Positions 1-8,076 of a stretch of DNA of 18,267 nt are shown here, in pieces (positions within the stretch are counted from its first letter, which is position 1; every line of letters starts with the position of its first letter). The notes below the pieces were generated by a model. That model saw nothing but the letters and a program-made list of their open reading frames with translations. It did not search any database and was not told the DNA's origin. This DNA comes from CAZCDM01 sp964497475 (GTDB lineage Bacteria > Planctomycetota > Phycisphaerae > SM23-33). The position numbers were made by a program, and so were the translations under genes. The stretch covers positions 1 through 18,267 of the forward strand of contig CAZCDM010000029.1 of NCBI GenBank assembly GCA_964497475.1. The letters run 5' to 3'.

Positions 1-72
1 AATGGGAGGATTGTACCCTACGCCAAGTTGAAGTTCAATTTTTCAAGATACCCTTTACCCCGGGAGACTCCC

Positions 73-393
73 ATGAACCGCTTTGCCCTGCTTGTCTGCG
101 TATTGACCCTTCCTTTTCTTCTGCTGGCGACGGGCTGCAAGTCCAACGCCGCCGTCGGCACGTGGGAGATCGAGGAATACACCTTGGCCGGCAAGACCGA
201 CGACGCCAAGATCGGCTCGGAACTGACCTTCACCGACGACGGCCATGTCAGCGGCTTCATGAAGGGCACCTACACCGTCGAAGGCGATGTCGTAACCGTC
301 AAGACCGCCGCGTTCGAAGTCGAGCTGAAACTCAAAGACGGCAAGCTCATCTCGGAAAACCCCGCCTCAAAGATCGTCTACAAGAGGAAATAA
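73..393 (+). CDS. Small putative lipoprotein, function unknown
   Basis: This gene encodes 106 residues. The N-terminus (Met-Asn-Arg, then a hydrophobic stretch at residues 4-19) ends in the lipobox-like LATGC with Cys22, so the protein is probably exported and lipidated. The mature part is about 84 residues, with alternating short hydrophobic strands and charged turns (TWEIEEYTL, ELTFTDDGHVSG, GTYTVEGDVVTV). This pattern resembles small lipocalin-like or META-like beta domains of bacterial lipoproteins, but I cannot assign a family firmly. I chose the ATG at 73 over the in-frame ATG at 28 because GGGAG lies 6 bases upstream and the signal peptide begins there. The gene converges on the gene ending at 409, and its TAA lies in a shared hairpin. 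Function is not known. Confidence 0.75.
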   Translation: MNRFALLVCVLTLPFLLLATGCKSNAAVGTWEIEEYTLAGKTDDAKIGSELTFTDDGHVSGFMKGTYTVEGDVVTVKTAAFEVELKLKDGKLISENPASKIVYKRK

Positions 394-414
394 CCCCGCC
401 GAGCGTGGTTATTT
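388..414. terminator. Candidate bidirectional terminator containing both stop codons
   Basis: AAATAACC (388-395) and GGTTATTT (407-414) form a perfect 8-bp inverted repeat around an 11-base GC-rich loop. The TAA of the plus-strand lipoprotein gene (391-393) and the TAA of the minus-strand gene (complement of 409-411) both lie in the stem. On either strand the hairpin ends in a short T run (TTATTT). The position between two convergent genes supports termination. The stem is AT-rich and short, so strength is uncertain. Confidence 0.45.
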
Positions 415-1932
415 GCCCAGCGGGCGCGGAGCGTAGGCGTCGTGGCCGAGCCAGTCGACCTGCGTCGACTGGATGATGCGCTTCATCGCCGCGGCCATGG
501 CCGCCGGGTCCGGCTGCCCGGAGGAGTCCATCACCATCACCAGCGACCCGCCGGGGGCGGCTTTGCTCCCGGCCCGGGCGGCGCTGAGCACCACCCAGCG
601 GTGCCACCCCCCCTGCCAGTAGAGCTGGATGGTGCTGGCCTGCAGAGCCCACTGCCCCTGCGTCCAGCGAAGCAGCGGCACGTGAAGGTAGCCGTTCTCC
701 TGGAGCTTTTTGGCGTGGTCGTCCAGCAGCTCGGCCGGCGGGTTGGCCCACTCGGCGGCGCGGACCTTGGCGAAGAATTTCTCCTGCGCGTTGGGCGTGA
801 GGTAGATGGCTGCATAGGGCGAGCGGGCCTGCTTGCTGAGGCCCATTTGCGCGTCCTGCCCGGTGGGATTGTAGGGCTTTTCGCGCTCCGGCTGCCGCTG
901 CCAGCCCTGCGGGGCGGTAACGGACAGGCGGAACGGGCCATCCTTTTTCGTGATGGTCTCGCCCGGCTCGGCCGCCCCGGCCGCAATGGACATCTGCTCG
1001 CGCAACGTCCGGGCCAGCGGCGCGTAGGATTGCTTTTCCTGCTCGACCTGCGTATCGGGCCCCGCGGCGGGCTTCTGGCCACGGGCGATGGCCCCCAGCC
1101 AGCGGGAAATCGCCGCATCGGGCAGCAGCGAACCGCCCTTTCGTCCCTGGCGGATGTCGAGCGTCACCGAAGCCGATTCCGGCGCGAGGGCCTGGAACTT
1201 GCGCCACAGGCGGAGCTGGCTGGCCTGATCGTCGGAGGCCGAGCCAATGACGATCCACATCGGCACGGCCCAGCCACGGTCGGTCGGCGTCCAGAGCTGA
1301 TAGCCCCGCGGCGTGAGCTCGATGGGGTTGACGTCGATGAGCACGGCCCCGACGAGCGTCTTGGGGTAGGCGGGCACCATGCGTTTGGGTATCGTCTCGC
1401 CGGGCTGATCGGAAATCAGCAGCACACGGGAGACATCGGCCGGGATCGACGCCGGCACGCGGCGGAGGTTGCGGATGACCTCCGCGACGCGCACATGGCC
1501 CCAGCGGTCGTCATTGCATCGCAACACGAGCGTGCAGAAATTCAGCCGCCACAGGGCCGGTATCCAGAACCCCTTCTTGTCAGCCGGGAGGGTCTTGGAA
1601 GCCAGCACCACCGCCACGGGCGCTTTGGCACCTTCGGGCAGATTCCGCGGCGGATACCACAGGGCCGAGACTTTCGGCGGGCCGAGGGGGCTGGCTTGGG
1701 CTTGCATCGCCCGGACGAGTTGTTCGTCCGTGCTCGGCGTTTCATCGGCCGGGGCGGTCGTCTGCCCGGCGGCAAGCGACGCAACCCCCAGCACGCAGGC
1801 CAGAAGCGCAATGCGGGCGCGGGAGTCAAAATCGCTGGCGAATGGTCGAGGTCCGTGATACACTCCCCACAGAATACCGTCTCGACGGCGAAAAGAAAAG
1901 TTCATTCGCCCGCAAGTCGGCCTCCCATTCAT
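409..1932 (-). CDS. Secreted hypothetical protein with possible alpha/beta-hydrolase-like and PsbP/DcrB-like parts
   Basis: About 507 residues on the minus strand. Residues 40-56 form a signal-peptide core (RIALLACVLGVASLAAG), giving export with cleavage near AAGQ. Residues 90-290 contain strand-like segments and short motifs (PVAVVLASK, LNFCTLVLRCND, RVLLISDQPGE, VGAVLIDV, MWIVIGSASDD) in an order like an alpha/beta hydrolase. I see no clear GxSxG nucleophile, so it may be a degenerate or non-catalytic fold. Residues 320-495 (FRLSVTAPQGW ... QASTIQLYW ... WVVLSAARAG ... MVMDSSG) look like the PsbP/DcrB/Mog1 fold, which is inference. The start is unsure: the ATG at 1932 lacks a Shine-Dalgarno, an ATG lies at 1905, and a GTG at 1863 would give a more usual signal peptide. 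The gene is divergent from the PIN-TRAM gene. Confidence 0.65.
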   Translation of the reverse strand: MNGRPTCGRMNFSFRRRDGILWGVYHGPRPFASDFDSRARIALLACVLGVASLAAGQTTAPADETPSTDEQLVRAMQAQASPLGPPKVSALWYPPRNLPEGAKAPVAVVLASKTLPADKKGFWIPALWRLNFCTLVLRCNDDRWGHVRVAEVIRNLRRVPASIPADVSRVLLISDQPGETIPKRMVPAYPKTLVGAVLIDVNPIELTPRGYQLWTPTDRGWAVPMWIVIGSASDDQASQLRLWRKFQALAPESASVTLDIRQGRKGGSLLPDAAISRWLGAIARGQKPAAGPDTQVEQEKQSYAPLARTLREQMSIAAGAAEPGETITKKDGPFRLSVTAPQGWQRQPEREKPYNPTGQDAQMGLSKQARSPYAAIYLTPNAQEKFFAKVRAAEWANPPAELLDDHAKKLQENGYLHVPLLRWTQGQWALQASTIQLYWQGGWHRWVVLSAARAGSKAAPGGSLVMVMDSSGQPDPAAMAAAMKRIIQSTQVDWLGHDAYAPRPLGK

Positions 1933-1970
1933 TCCGACGTACAGTACATATTCATACCTGAGAGGCAGCC

Positions 1971-3026
1971 ATGGTTCTTCACCTCATCCGCGCGGCGTTT
2001 TTGATTATCATTCTTTCGCTGGTGACCTCCTATGCGTTTCAGCCCTCTGTCATCGACCAGGGCCCTTCGTATATTACGCTGTATATCCTGATTCCCTCGT
2101 TGGTCGGCTGTGCGGTCATCCTGACCGACATGTTCTGGCGGCGCAAACGTCTCAACGTCATCAGCGGGCTGTTCTTCGGCCTGCTGGCCGGCGTGGTCAT
2201 CGCCTTCCTGGTCACCTGGGCGGTGAATCTCATCGGCGAGATTTTCCCCTCCTCGGCCAAGAGCCCCATTCTGCCGCTGGTCAAAGCCCTGCTGGGCGCT
2301 TCGGTGATCTTCCTGTGCGTCACGGTCGTCATGCAGACCAAGGACGACTTCCGCTTCATCATCCCCTACGTGGAGTTCTCCAAGCAGACCAAGGGCAATC
2401 AGCCGATGATCCTCGATACCTCCGTCATCATCGACGGCCGCATTGCAGACATCATCGACACCAATATTTTCCAGTGCAAACTCATCGTGCCGCGCTTCGT
2501 CCTGGAAGAACTTCAGAACATCGCCGACAGCGGCGACAAGCTCAAACGCAACCGGGGCCGGCGAGGCCTGGATATCCTGCAAAAGCTCCAGCAGAACACC
2601 AACGCCGACGTGGAAATTCTCGACGTGCAGGTACGCACTGTCGAAAGCGCACGCGACGTCGATGCCAAGCTCGTCGCCCTGGCCGAGCACATGAACGCCC
2701 GCGTGATGACCAACGATTACAACCTCAACAAGATCGCCCAGCTGCGCGGCATTGAGGTTTTCAACATCAACGAGCTGTCCAACGCCCTCAAGCCGATCTT
2801 CCTGCCGGGCGAAAAACTCAACGTGCGGATCATCCGCCCCGGTGAAGAGCACGGCCAGGGCGTGGGCTACCTCGACGACGGCACGATGATCGTCGTCGAC
2901 CAGGGACGCAGCCACGTCGGCGAAGAGGTCGCCATCATCGTCACCAGTGCGCTGCAGACCTCGGCCGGGCGGATGATCTTCGGCAAGGTCGCCGAGGGAC
3001 ACAATGGCTCCGGCGAGAACAGCTAG
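1971..3026 (+). CDS. Membrane-anchored PIN-TRAM domain protein (YacL-type)
   Basis: 351 residues. About four hydrophobic helices (residues 4-22, 35-53, 63-90, 100-121) anchor it in the inner membrane. A PIN nuclease domain follows (145-272) with the acidic residues in the expected places: D149 in ILDTSVIIDGR, E179/E180 in VLEEL, D231, and D249 in TNDYNL. A C-terminal TRAM domain, a small RNA-binding beta barrel, spans about 278-342 (GEKLNVRIIRPGEEHGQGVGYLDDGTMIVV). This order matches the Bacillus YacL family. PIN domains of this type are metal-dependent RNases, but the substrate of the YacL group is not known. The start is supported by GAGAGG about 6 bases upstream of the ATG. Length and active-site residues look intact. 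The next gene is a cytidylate-kinase-like protein 97 bases downstream with its own candidate promoter. Confidence 0.9.
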   Translation: MVLHLIRAAFLIIILSLVTSYAFQPSVIDQGPSYITLYILIPSLVGCAVILTDMFWRRKRLNVISGLFFGLLAGVVIAFLVTWAVNLIGEIFPSSAKSPILPLVKALLGASVIFLCVTVVMQTKDDFRFIIPYVEFSKQTKGNQPMILDTSVIIDGRIADIIDTNIFQCKLIVPRFVLEELQNIADSGDKLKRNRGRRGLDILQKLQQNTNADVEILDVQVRTVESARDVDAKLVALAEHMNARVMTNDYNLNKIAQLRGIEVFNINELSNALKPIFLPGEKLNVRIIRPGEEHGQGVGYLDDGTMIVVDQGRSHVGEEVAIIVTSALQTSAGRMIFGKVAEGHNGSGENS

Positions 3027-3045
3027 CGGAATTTCGCTGCCGACC

Positions 3046-3075
3046 TTGCAGGAGCCACGCCGATAAACCTACAAT
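3046..3075 (+). promoter_or_regulatory. Candidate sigma70-type promoter for the cytidylate-kinase-like gene
   Basis: TTGCAG (3046-3051) and TACAAT (3070-3075) are separated by 18 bases, in the 97-base gap between the PIN-TRAM gene and the next gene. The match is 4 of 6 at the -35 and 5 of 6 at the -10. The ATG follows about 48 bases after the -10. This is motif evidence only. Confidence 0.4.
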
Positions 3076-3123
3076 GGTATCACCCCCGGCAGTCGGGGCC
3101 GACCCGCGAAAGGTGCTTCGACG

Positions 3124-3813
3124 ATGGCCAAGGAATCTCTCACCGAACAGATGAGCCAGCTGCGTGCTCCCACCGAAGAGGAGATCTCCAACGCCGGTCC
3201 GTTCGTTGCCATCAGCCGACAGTTCGGCTGCGGGGGCTTTTCGCTGGGCCTGCTGCTGCTGGATATCCTCGCCGACGAGACCGACGAGGAAAACGCCTGG
3301 CAGATCTACCACAAGGAAATCCTGGAAAATCTCGCGGCCGAAACCGGCCTGGGGCTGGACATCATCGAACGCCAGCGTCGCAGCAAGCCGGGCCTGCTGC
3401 GAGACTTCTTCCGCACCCTTTCCGGCAAGAAAGAACGCGTCCCCAGCGGCATGGAGCTGCGCAACCGCCAGACCGCCATCATCCGCGAGCTGGCCATCGG
3501 CGGCCAGGCCGTCCTCGTCGGCCAAAGCTCCGCCGTGGTCACCAGCGACCTGCCCTACGGCCTGTCGATCCGCCTGGAAGCGCCCGAGATGTGGCGCATC
3601 AAACAGATCGCCTTCCGCGAAGGGCTCACCGAACTCCAGGCCCGCCAACGTCTCCAGGAAGAAACCGAGCAACGCGAATACATCCGCAAGATTTACGAAC
3701 GCAAGTACCCTCGCCGCCCGGCCTTCCACCTGACGTTCGACTGCTCGGAGTTCAGCCTCGCCCAGATCGCAACCATCATCCACCGCGCGATGAAACTCCG
3801 AAGCCTGATCTGA
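3124..3813 (+). CDS. Cytidylate kinase-like family protein
   Basis: 229 residues. Residues 27-42 (FVAISRQFGCGGFSLG) match the modified P-loop of the cytidylate-kinase-like family (PF13189), whose members typically read ISR-x-FG-x-GG. Residues 129-139 (AVLVGQSSAVV) fit the VIVG-type strand after the NMP-binding part. The Arg-rich helical segment at 157-197 (WRIKQIAFREGL ... REYIRKIYERKY) fits the LID region. These proteins are predicted P-loop nucleoside-phosphate kinases, but few have been tested and the substrate here cannot be read from sequence. The first 25 residues are an extra acidic N-terminal stretch. The start is supported by GAAAGG about 10 bases upstream and by a candidate promoter. 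The gene converges on a siroheme reductase gene, leaving a 72-base gap with no clear hairpin terminator. Confidence 0.82.
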   Translation: MAKESLTEQMSQLRAPTEEEISNAGPFVAISRQFGCGGFSLGLLLLDILADETDEENAWQIYHKEILENLAAETGLGLDIIERQRRSKPGLLRDFFRTLSGKKERVPSGMELRNRQTAIIRELAIGGQAVLVGQSSAVVTSDLPYGLSIRLEAPEMWRIKQIAFREGLTELQARQRLQEETEQREYIRKIYERKYPRRPAFHLTFDCSEFSLAQIATIIHRAMKLRSLI

Positions 3814-3885
3814 GCAGCCCAGACGCCCACGGAAACACCCTGCTACCTCGCTGCCGGCCACCTGCACCAACGCCGCCGCCGCGTA

Positions 3886-4551
3886 CTACGCCTTGCCCAG
3901 CAGGTCCTTCTGCACCTTTTCAATGCCGATGCGGTCGATCATGCGAGCGATGCGTTCGTTGGGCTTGGCGTTGGCCTTGAAGTACTCGACGATCGAATCG
4001 ACCATCGCCAGGGCCTCCTCGGTCGGCAGGTCGACCGCGAGCGTGTCGGCCACGCGAGGCCTCGCCCCGCCACAGCCGCCAATGAGCACCCGCCAGCCCT
4101 TGGGCGTACCCACCAGGCCGATGTCCTTAAAGCCCGTCTCGGCACACTGGTTCATGCACCCGCTGACGCCGATCTTGCACTTGCCCGGCAGCTCCATGCC
4201 GTGGAACTTCTCATCCAACTGCATGCCCACGCCCAGGCTGTCCTGCGTGCCACGCTTGCAGAAGGTCGTACCCGGGCAGGCCTTGACACTCCGCACGCAG
4301 ACGCCCACCGCCGCCCCGGGGTCCATGCCAAGATCCTCCCACACCTGCGGGACCTGCTCTTCGGTCAGGCCGACCAGGGCGATCCGGGCCGCGGAGGTGA
4401 TCTTCATCGCCGCGACGTTGTACTTCTCAGCCACGTCGGCCAGCTTGCGAAGCGTCTCGGGCGTAACCACGCCGCAAGGCTGATGGGGGGCTACGGCGTA
4501 GGTTTCCTTGTCTCGCTGGAGGATGGCTCCTTGCTGTCCGTCGATAAGCAT
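3886..4551 (-). CDS. Short nitrite/sulfite reductase-type siroheme and 4Fe-4S protein
   Basis: 221 residues on the minus strand. The cysteine pattern of the nitrite/sulfite reductase siroheme half-domain is complete: C92-x5-C98 (CPGTTFC) and C132-x3-C136 followed by the family signature FKDIGL (141-146). These four cysteines bind a 4Fe-4S cluster, one of them bridging to siroheme. The N-terminal half (MLIDGQQGAILQRDKETYAV) fits the ferredoxin-like parachute domain. Full NirB, NirA and CysI proteins are much longer. The size here matches single-domain low-molecular-weight sulfite reductases of anaerobes such as Desulfovibrio. The reaction (sulfite, nitrite or other) cannot be decided, and no ferredoxin or flavoprotein partner is adjacent. 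I chose the start at 4551 over 4587 because AGAAAGGA lies 6 bases upstream and the homologous core begins there. Confidence 0.85.
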   Translation of the reverse strand: MLIDGQQGAILQRDKETYAVAPHQPCGVVTPETLRKLADVAEKYNVAAMKITSAARIALVGLTEEQVPQVWEDLGMDPGAAVGVCVRSVKACPGTTFCKRGTQDSLGVGMQLDEKFHGMELPGKCKIGVSGCMNQCAETGFKDIGLVGTPKGWRVLIGGCGGARPRVADTLAVDLPTEEALAMVDSIVEYFKANAKPNERIARMIDRIGIEKVQKDLLGKA

Positions 4552-4922
4552 GGCGGTCCTTTCTGAGGATGCTCGGGAAGAGTTCAACGGCCGGGGTCAC
4601 TACCTAAGCGTATCGCGGGGGGAGAGAATCTTCAAACCGAGCCCGCACTTGATACGCCGTCTCAACAAGCAATTCGCGCCAAATCTAAAGACGGCCGGGC
4701 CTTGCTCCGATGAGCTTGCAACGGGTTTCTTGTCAAAGCCGGAGATCGGGCCGATCCAAAAATCGACTGCATCGTGAGACGGTGCGAATTCGCCACGGAG
4801 GGCAAAGTTTTCCGTGCTCTTTGAGTTTGCGTTTGAAATTGTTTGCCGGACGTGCAATAAAGAGCATCCCTGGCTCACGCCAGCCCACCGATAGATAGCC
4901 ATCCCATCCGCAGGAGTCCAAC
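4552..4922. other. Divergent intergenic region between the siroheme reductase and V-ATPase genes
   Basis: This 371-base stretch separates two divergent genes and has lower GC than its surroundings. The right end holds a candidate promoter for the V-ATPase operon (4833-4861) and a Shine-Dalgarno (4912-4916). The left end holds the AGAAAGGA ribosome site of the minus-strand gene. A weak minus-strand -35-like TTGAAG is the complement of 4630-4635, with no good -10. I find no convincing gene in it; the 100-codon minus-strand ORF at 4600-4902 has unlike codon use and no recognisable protein features. Confidence 0.6.
4833..4861 (+). promoter_or_regulatory. atpE: Candidate promoter of the V-ATPase operon
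   Basis: TTGAAA (4833-4838) and AATAAA (4856-4861) are separated by exactly 17 bases, about 60 bases upstream of the first ATPase gene, in an AT-enriched stretch. The match is 5 of 6 at the -35 and 4 of 6 at the -10. It is the best sigma70-like pair I see in front of the operon. Confidence 0.45.
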
Positions 4923-5564
4923 ATGGCCCACACCATCGAAACGTTCGTAAGCAAGCTGCAGGAAGAAGGCGTCCAGGCCGGCCAGCAGGCCGCCGAGAAG
5001 CTTCGCGCCGACGCCCAGGCCGAGGCTGACAAGATCATCGCCGACGCCAAAGCCCAGGCCGAGAAGATCATCGCCGACGCCGAGACCGAAGCCCAGGGCA
5101 AGATCGACCGCGCCCAGACCGAAATGCAGCTGGCCGCCCGAGACACCGTCGCCAAGCTCCGCGACACCCTCGAACACTGCCTCGCGGCCCTGTTCTCCGA
5201 AGCCACCGCCGAGAAACTACAGGACACCGACTTCGTCGGCAAGGCGCTCTACGAGATCGTCACCATGTACGCCAAGAGCGAAAAGGATCAGAAAGCCGTC
5301 GTCCACATCAACGTCCCCGACGAGATGCGAACGCAGCTGAAGGAATGGGCCCTTGCCACCCTCGGCTCGGAAACCGTCGACAAGGCCCGCCCGCGATTCG
5401 AACTCAAGGGCAAGCTCAAGCAGGTCGGCTTTGAGTATGAAGTCCACGGCGGCACGGTCGAAGTGACGACCGCCTCGGTAACCCAGCTGCTTTCGGACAT
5501 GGTCACCCCCGCCCTGCAGGAGCTGCTGCAAAGTGCTTCGCAATCCGAATCCAAGGACAACTGA
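4923..5564 (+). CDS. atpE: V-type ATP synthase subunit E (peripheral stalk)
   Basis: 213 residues, first gene of the V-ATPase operon. Residues 8-80 form a long, Ala/Glu/Lys-rich coiled coil with an almost regular repeat (ADAQAEADKIIADAKAQAEKI), the stalk helix. The C-terminal part (about 85-205) is the globular head that binds the top of the A3B3 ring, including the end strand VHGGTVEVTTASVTQLLSDM. Subunit E normally pairs with subunit G; no G gene is present here, as in other operons of this type. The start is well supported by AGGAG (4912-4916) 6 bases before the ATG. The next gene begins 6 bases after the stop, so the two are surely co-transcribed. Confidence 0.88.
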   Translation: MAHTIETFVSKLQEEGVQAGQQAAEKLRADAQAEADKIIADAKAQAEKIIADAETEAQGKIDRAQTEMQLAARDTVAKLRDTLEHCLAALFSEATAEKLQDTDFVGKALYEIVTMYAKSEKDQKAVVHINVPDEMRTQLKEWALATLGSETVDKARPRFELKGKLKQVGFEYEVHGGTVEVTTASVTQLLSDMVTPALQELLQSASQSESKDN

Positions 5565-5570
5565 GCGCCC

Positions 5571-6293
5571 GTGCCTTCGTTGAACCCATATCTTCTGAGC
5601 TTCCTGCCGGGGCTGGACGTCCTGGCCCAGAAGCCGCCGATGAGCCCGGCTGAGTTCCTCGACCGGCTCGACTCGCCCACCCTGCGCCGCGGGGCCGAGG
5701 CGATCTTCCTGGCCGACGACCTCCTCCAGCGCGATGCCGTCCTGGCCGGCGACCCGGCTGAGCCCGAACCGGCCGTCCTCAACGAACTGCAGCTCACCGG
5801 CGAGATGCCCCTGCCCGAGGAGATCACCGCCCGGCAGGAAGAATCCCCCGGCTCGGTCGAGGCCGACGCCCTGTGGGTGGCCTACTTCCGCTACGCCGCC
5901 GCCCTGGCCGAGACGCTCCACAGCCCCTTCCTGCGGGAGTGGGTCCGATTCGAAGTCGGCCTGCGAAACGCTCTGGCCGAAGCCCGCGCCGATGCACTCG
6001 GACTCGAATCGGCCCGATATATGGTAGCCGAGGACCTCGGCGACGGCCCGGCCGGCTTTGCCCCCACCGTCGCCGAGTGGGCCCAGGCCCGCAACCCCAT
6101 GGACGCCCAACGCGTCCTCGATCGCGCCCGCTGGGCCTGGCTGGACGCCAACGACCAGTATTTCACCTTCGCCAACGCCGAACTGCTCGCCTACGCGGCC
6201 CGGCTGCTGCTGTGCCGCCGATGGTTCCGCCTCGAGCAGGCCGCCGAAAACCCTTCCCCCACTGCGGCGCCTACCGCCGCACCATCCACATAA
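5571..6293 (+). CDS. DUF2764 family protein of V-ATPase operons
   Basis: 240 residues, starting at GTG 5571. The N-terminus (NPYLLSFLPGLDVLAQKPPMSPAEFLDRL) has the N-Y-x-L-x-x-S-L-P sequence feel of DUF2764 proteins, and the place between subunits E and A is exactly where that family sits in Chlamydia- and Bacteroides-type operons. The body is acidic and helical (residues 105-150 and 180-225). The family is thought to stand in for subunit C, which is otherwise missing, but this is inference from position and helical content. The last 15 residues are a Pro/Thr/Ala tail. The GTG start has no strong Shine-Dalgarno and follows the atpE stop by 6 bases, so translation is probably coupled. The stop is at 6291-6293, 10 bases before atpA. 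Confidence 0.78.
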   Translation: MPSLNPYLLSFLPGLDVLAQKPPMSPAEFLDRLDSPTLRRGAEAIFLADDLLQRDAVLAGDPAEPEPAVLNELQLTGEMPLPEEITARQEESPGSVEADALWVAYFRYAAALAETLHSPFLREWVRFEVGLRNALAEARADALGLESARYMVAEDLGDGPAGFAPTVAEWAQARNPMDAQRVLDRARWAWLDANDQYFTFANAELLAYAARLLLCRRWFRLEQAAENPSPTAAPTAAPST

Positions 6294-6303
6294 GGACCTT
6301 ACC

Positions 6304-8076
6304 GTGACTGGACGAATCGTAGCCGTTTTCGGAAACATGGTCATCGCCCAGGCCGACGACGCCGTCGTGCAGAACTCCGTGGGCTACTGCTGCCGCGATG
6401 ACGGAGCCAGGCTCCTCTGCGAAGTCATCCGTATTCGTGGCAAGTACGTCGACCTGCAGGTCTTCGAGGAAACCCGAGGCCTGAAGATCGGCGACACCGT
6501 CGAGTTCCAGACCCAGGAACTGGCCATCTCCCTCGGGCCAGGCCTGCTCGGACAGATCTACGACGGCCTGCAGAACCCCCTGCCCCAGCTCGCCGAGGCC
6601 GAGGGCTACTTCCTCCAGCCGGGCAAGTACCTGCCCGGGCTCGACGAGGAAAAGAAGTGGGCCTTCACCCCCACCGCCAAGGCCGGCGATGCCATCACCC
6701 CCGGGGCCACCCTCGGCGAAGTACCCGAGAGCATGTTCACCCATAAAATCATGGCCCCCTTCGAGCTTCGCGGCAGCTGGACGCTCAAGGACATCGTCGC
6801 GGCCGGGGAGTACACCGTCACCGACGAGATCGCCACCATCGCCGATGATTCGGGCAACGAACGCAAGGTCACCATGCAGCAGGACTGGCCCGTCAAGCGC
6901 GACCTGGCCATCTGCAAGCGCCGCCTCATGCCCACCGACCCCATGGTCACCCGCGTGCGGATTATCGACAGCATGTTCCCCGTCGTCCGCGGCGGAACCT
7001 ACTGCATCCCGGGCCCGTTCGGTGCGGGCAAGACCGTCCTCCAGCAGATCACCTCCCGCAACGCCGAAGTCGATGTCGTCATCATCGCCGCCTGCGGCGA
7101 GCGCGCCGGCGAGGTCGTCGAGACCATCCGCGAGTTTCCGGAGCTGGACGACCCGCGAACCGGCAAGAGCCTCATGGAGCGGACGATCATCATCTGCAAC
7201 ACCTCGGCCATGCCCGTGGCCGCCCGCGAGGCGTCGGTCTACACGGCCGTCACCCTGGCCGAATACTACCGCCAGATGGGCCTGCACGTGCTGCTGCTGG
7301 CCGACTCGACCAGCCGATGGGCCCAGGCGATGCGTGAAATCTCAGGCCGACTCGAAGAAATCCCCGGCGAGGAAGCGTTCCCGGCCTATCTGGAAAGCCG
7401 CATCGCCGGCTTCTACGAGCGGGCCGGCGCCATCGAGCTGCACGACGGCACGATCGCCAGCGTGACCATCGGCGGCACGGTCAGCCCGGCCGGCGGCAAC
7501 TTCGAAGAACCCGTCACCCAGGCGACGCTGAAAGTCGTCGGCGCCTTCCATGGCCTCAGCCGCGAACGCTCCGACGCCCGCCGCTACCCGGCCATCGACC
7601 CGCTGGACTCCTGGAGCAAATACACCGGCATCATCGAATCGGAAAAGGTCGAAATCGTCCGCTCCATGCTCCGCCGCGGCAATGAGGTCAAGCAGATGAT
7701 GACCGTCGTCGGCGAGGAAGGCACGAGCATTGACGACTTCACGATCATGCTCAAGAGCGAGCTGTTCGACAACTGCTACCTCCAGCAGAACGCCTTTGAC
7801 GATGTCGATGGGGCGACCCCGGCCGAGCGGCAGCAGTTCGTCTTCGATAAGATTCTCGACATCCTCCAACTGGATTTCGACTTCGACTCCAAAGACCAGG
7901 CCCGCGCCTTGATGTTCCACGCCCAGGACCTCTACCGCAACTGGAACTACGCCGCCTCCGACAGCGAGGAATACAAAAAGATCCTCGCCAAGATCGACGA
8001 GTTCCTCGAACACAAAGGCCGAAACGTCAACGTCGAAACCGAATCCGAGGAAGAACAAACCGCAACAACGGAATGA
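6304..8076 (+). CDS. atpA: V-type ATP synthase catalytic subunit A
   Basis: 590 residues, the usual length of subunit A. The order is an N-terminal beta barrel (VTGRIVAVFGNMVIAQ), the A-specific bulge insert (about 110-190), the P-loop GPFGAGKT at 237-244, the catalytic Glu266 in CGERAGEV, and ADSTSRWAQAMREISGRLEE starting at 333. It hydrolyses or makes ATP at the interface with subunit B. The GTG at 6304 is chosen because AAGGA lies about 7 bases upstream and the homology begins at once. An in-frame extension back to 6058 only reads the DUF2764 gene in another frame. The TGA stop (8074-8076) is embedded in the first heptad repeat of the insert that separates A from B, whereas in related operons B follows almost directly. 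Confidence 0.97.
   Translation: MTGRIVAVFGNMVIAQADDAVVQNSVGYCCRDDGARLLCEVIRIRGKYVDLQVFEETRGLKIGDTVEFQTQELAISLGPGLLGQIYDGLQNPLPQLAEAEGYFLQPGKYLPGLDEEKKWAFTPTAKAGDAITPGATLGEVPESMFTHKIMAPFELRGSWTLKDIVAAGEYTVTDEIATIADDSGNERKVTMQQDWPVKRDLAICKRRLMPTDPMVTRVRIIDSMFPVVRGGTYCIPGPFGAGKTVLQQITSRNAEVDVVIIAACGERAGEVVETIREFPELDDPRTGKSLMERTIIICNTSAMPVAAREASVYTAVTLAEYYRQMGLHVLLLADSTSRWAQAMREISGRLEEIPGEEAFPAYLESRIAGFYERAGAIELHDGTIASVTIGGTVSPAGGNFEEPVTQATLKVVGAFHGLSRERSDARRYPAIDPLDSWSKYTGIIESEKVEIVRSMLRRGNEVKQMMTVVGEEGTSIDDFTIMLKSELFDNCYLQQNAFDDVDGATPAERQQFVFDKILDILQLDFDFDSKDQARALMFHAQDLYRNWNYAASDSEEYKKILAKIDEFLEHKGRNVNVETESEEEQTATTE

Noticed and set aside
442..2004. 520-codon plus-strand ORF antisense to the secreted protein gene
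   Set aside because: Arg/Gly-rich translation typical of high-GC antisense frames; the minus-strand frame has a signal peptide and ordered segments.
4600..4902. 100-codon minus-strand ORF in the gap before atpE
   Set aside because: No protein features, no ribosome site, and it covers the likely operon promoter.
6058..6303. N-terminal extension of atpA
   Set aside because: It lies wholly inside the DUF2764 gene in another frame and reads as low-complexity Pro/Ser; a ribosome site and homology support GTG 6304.
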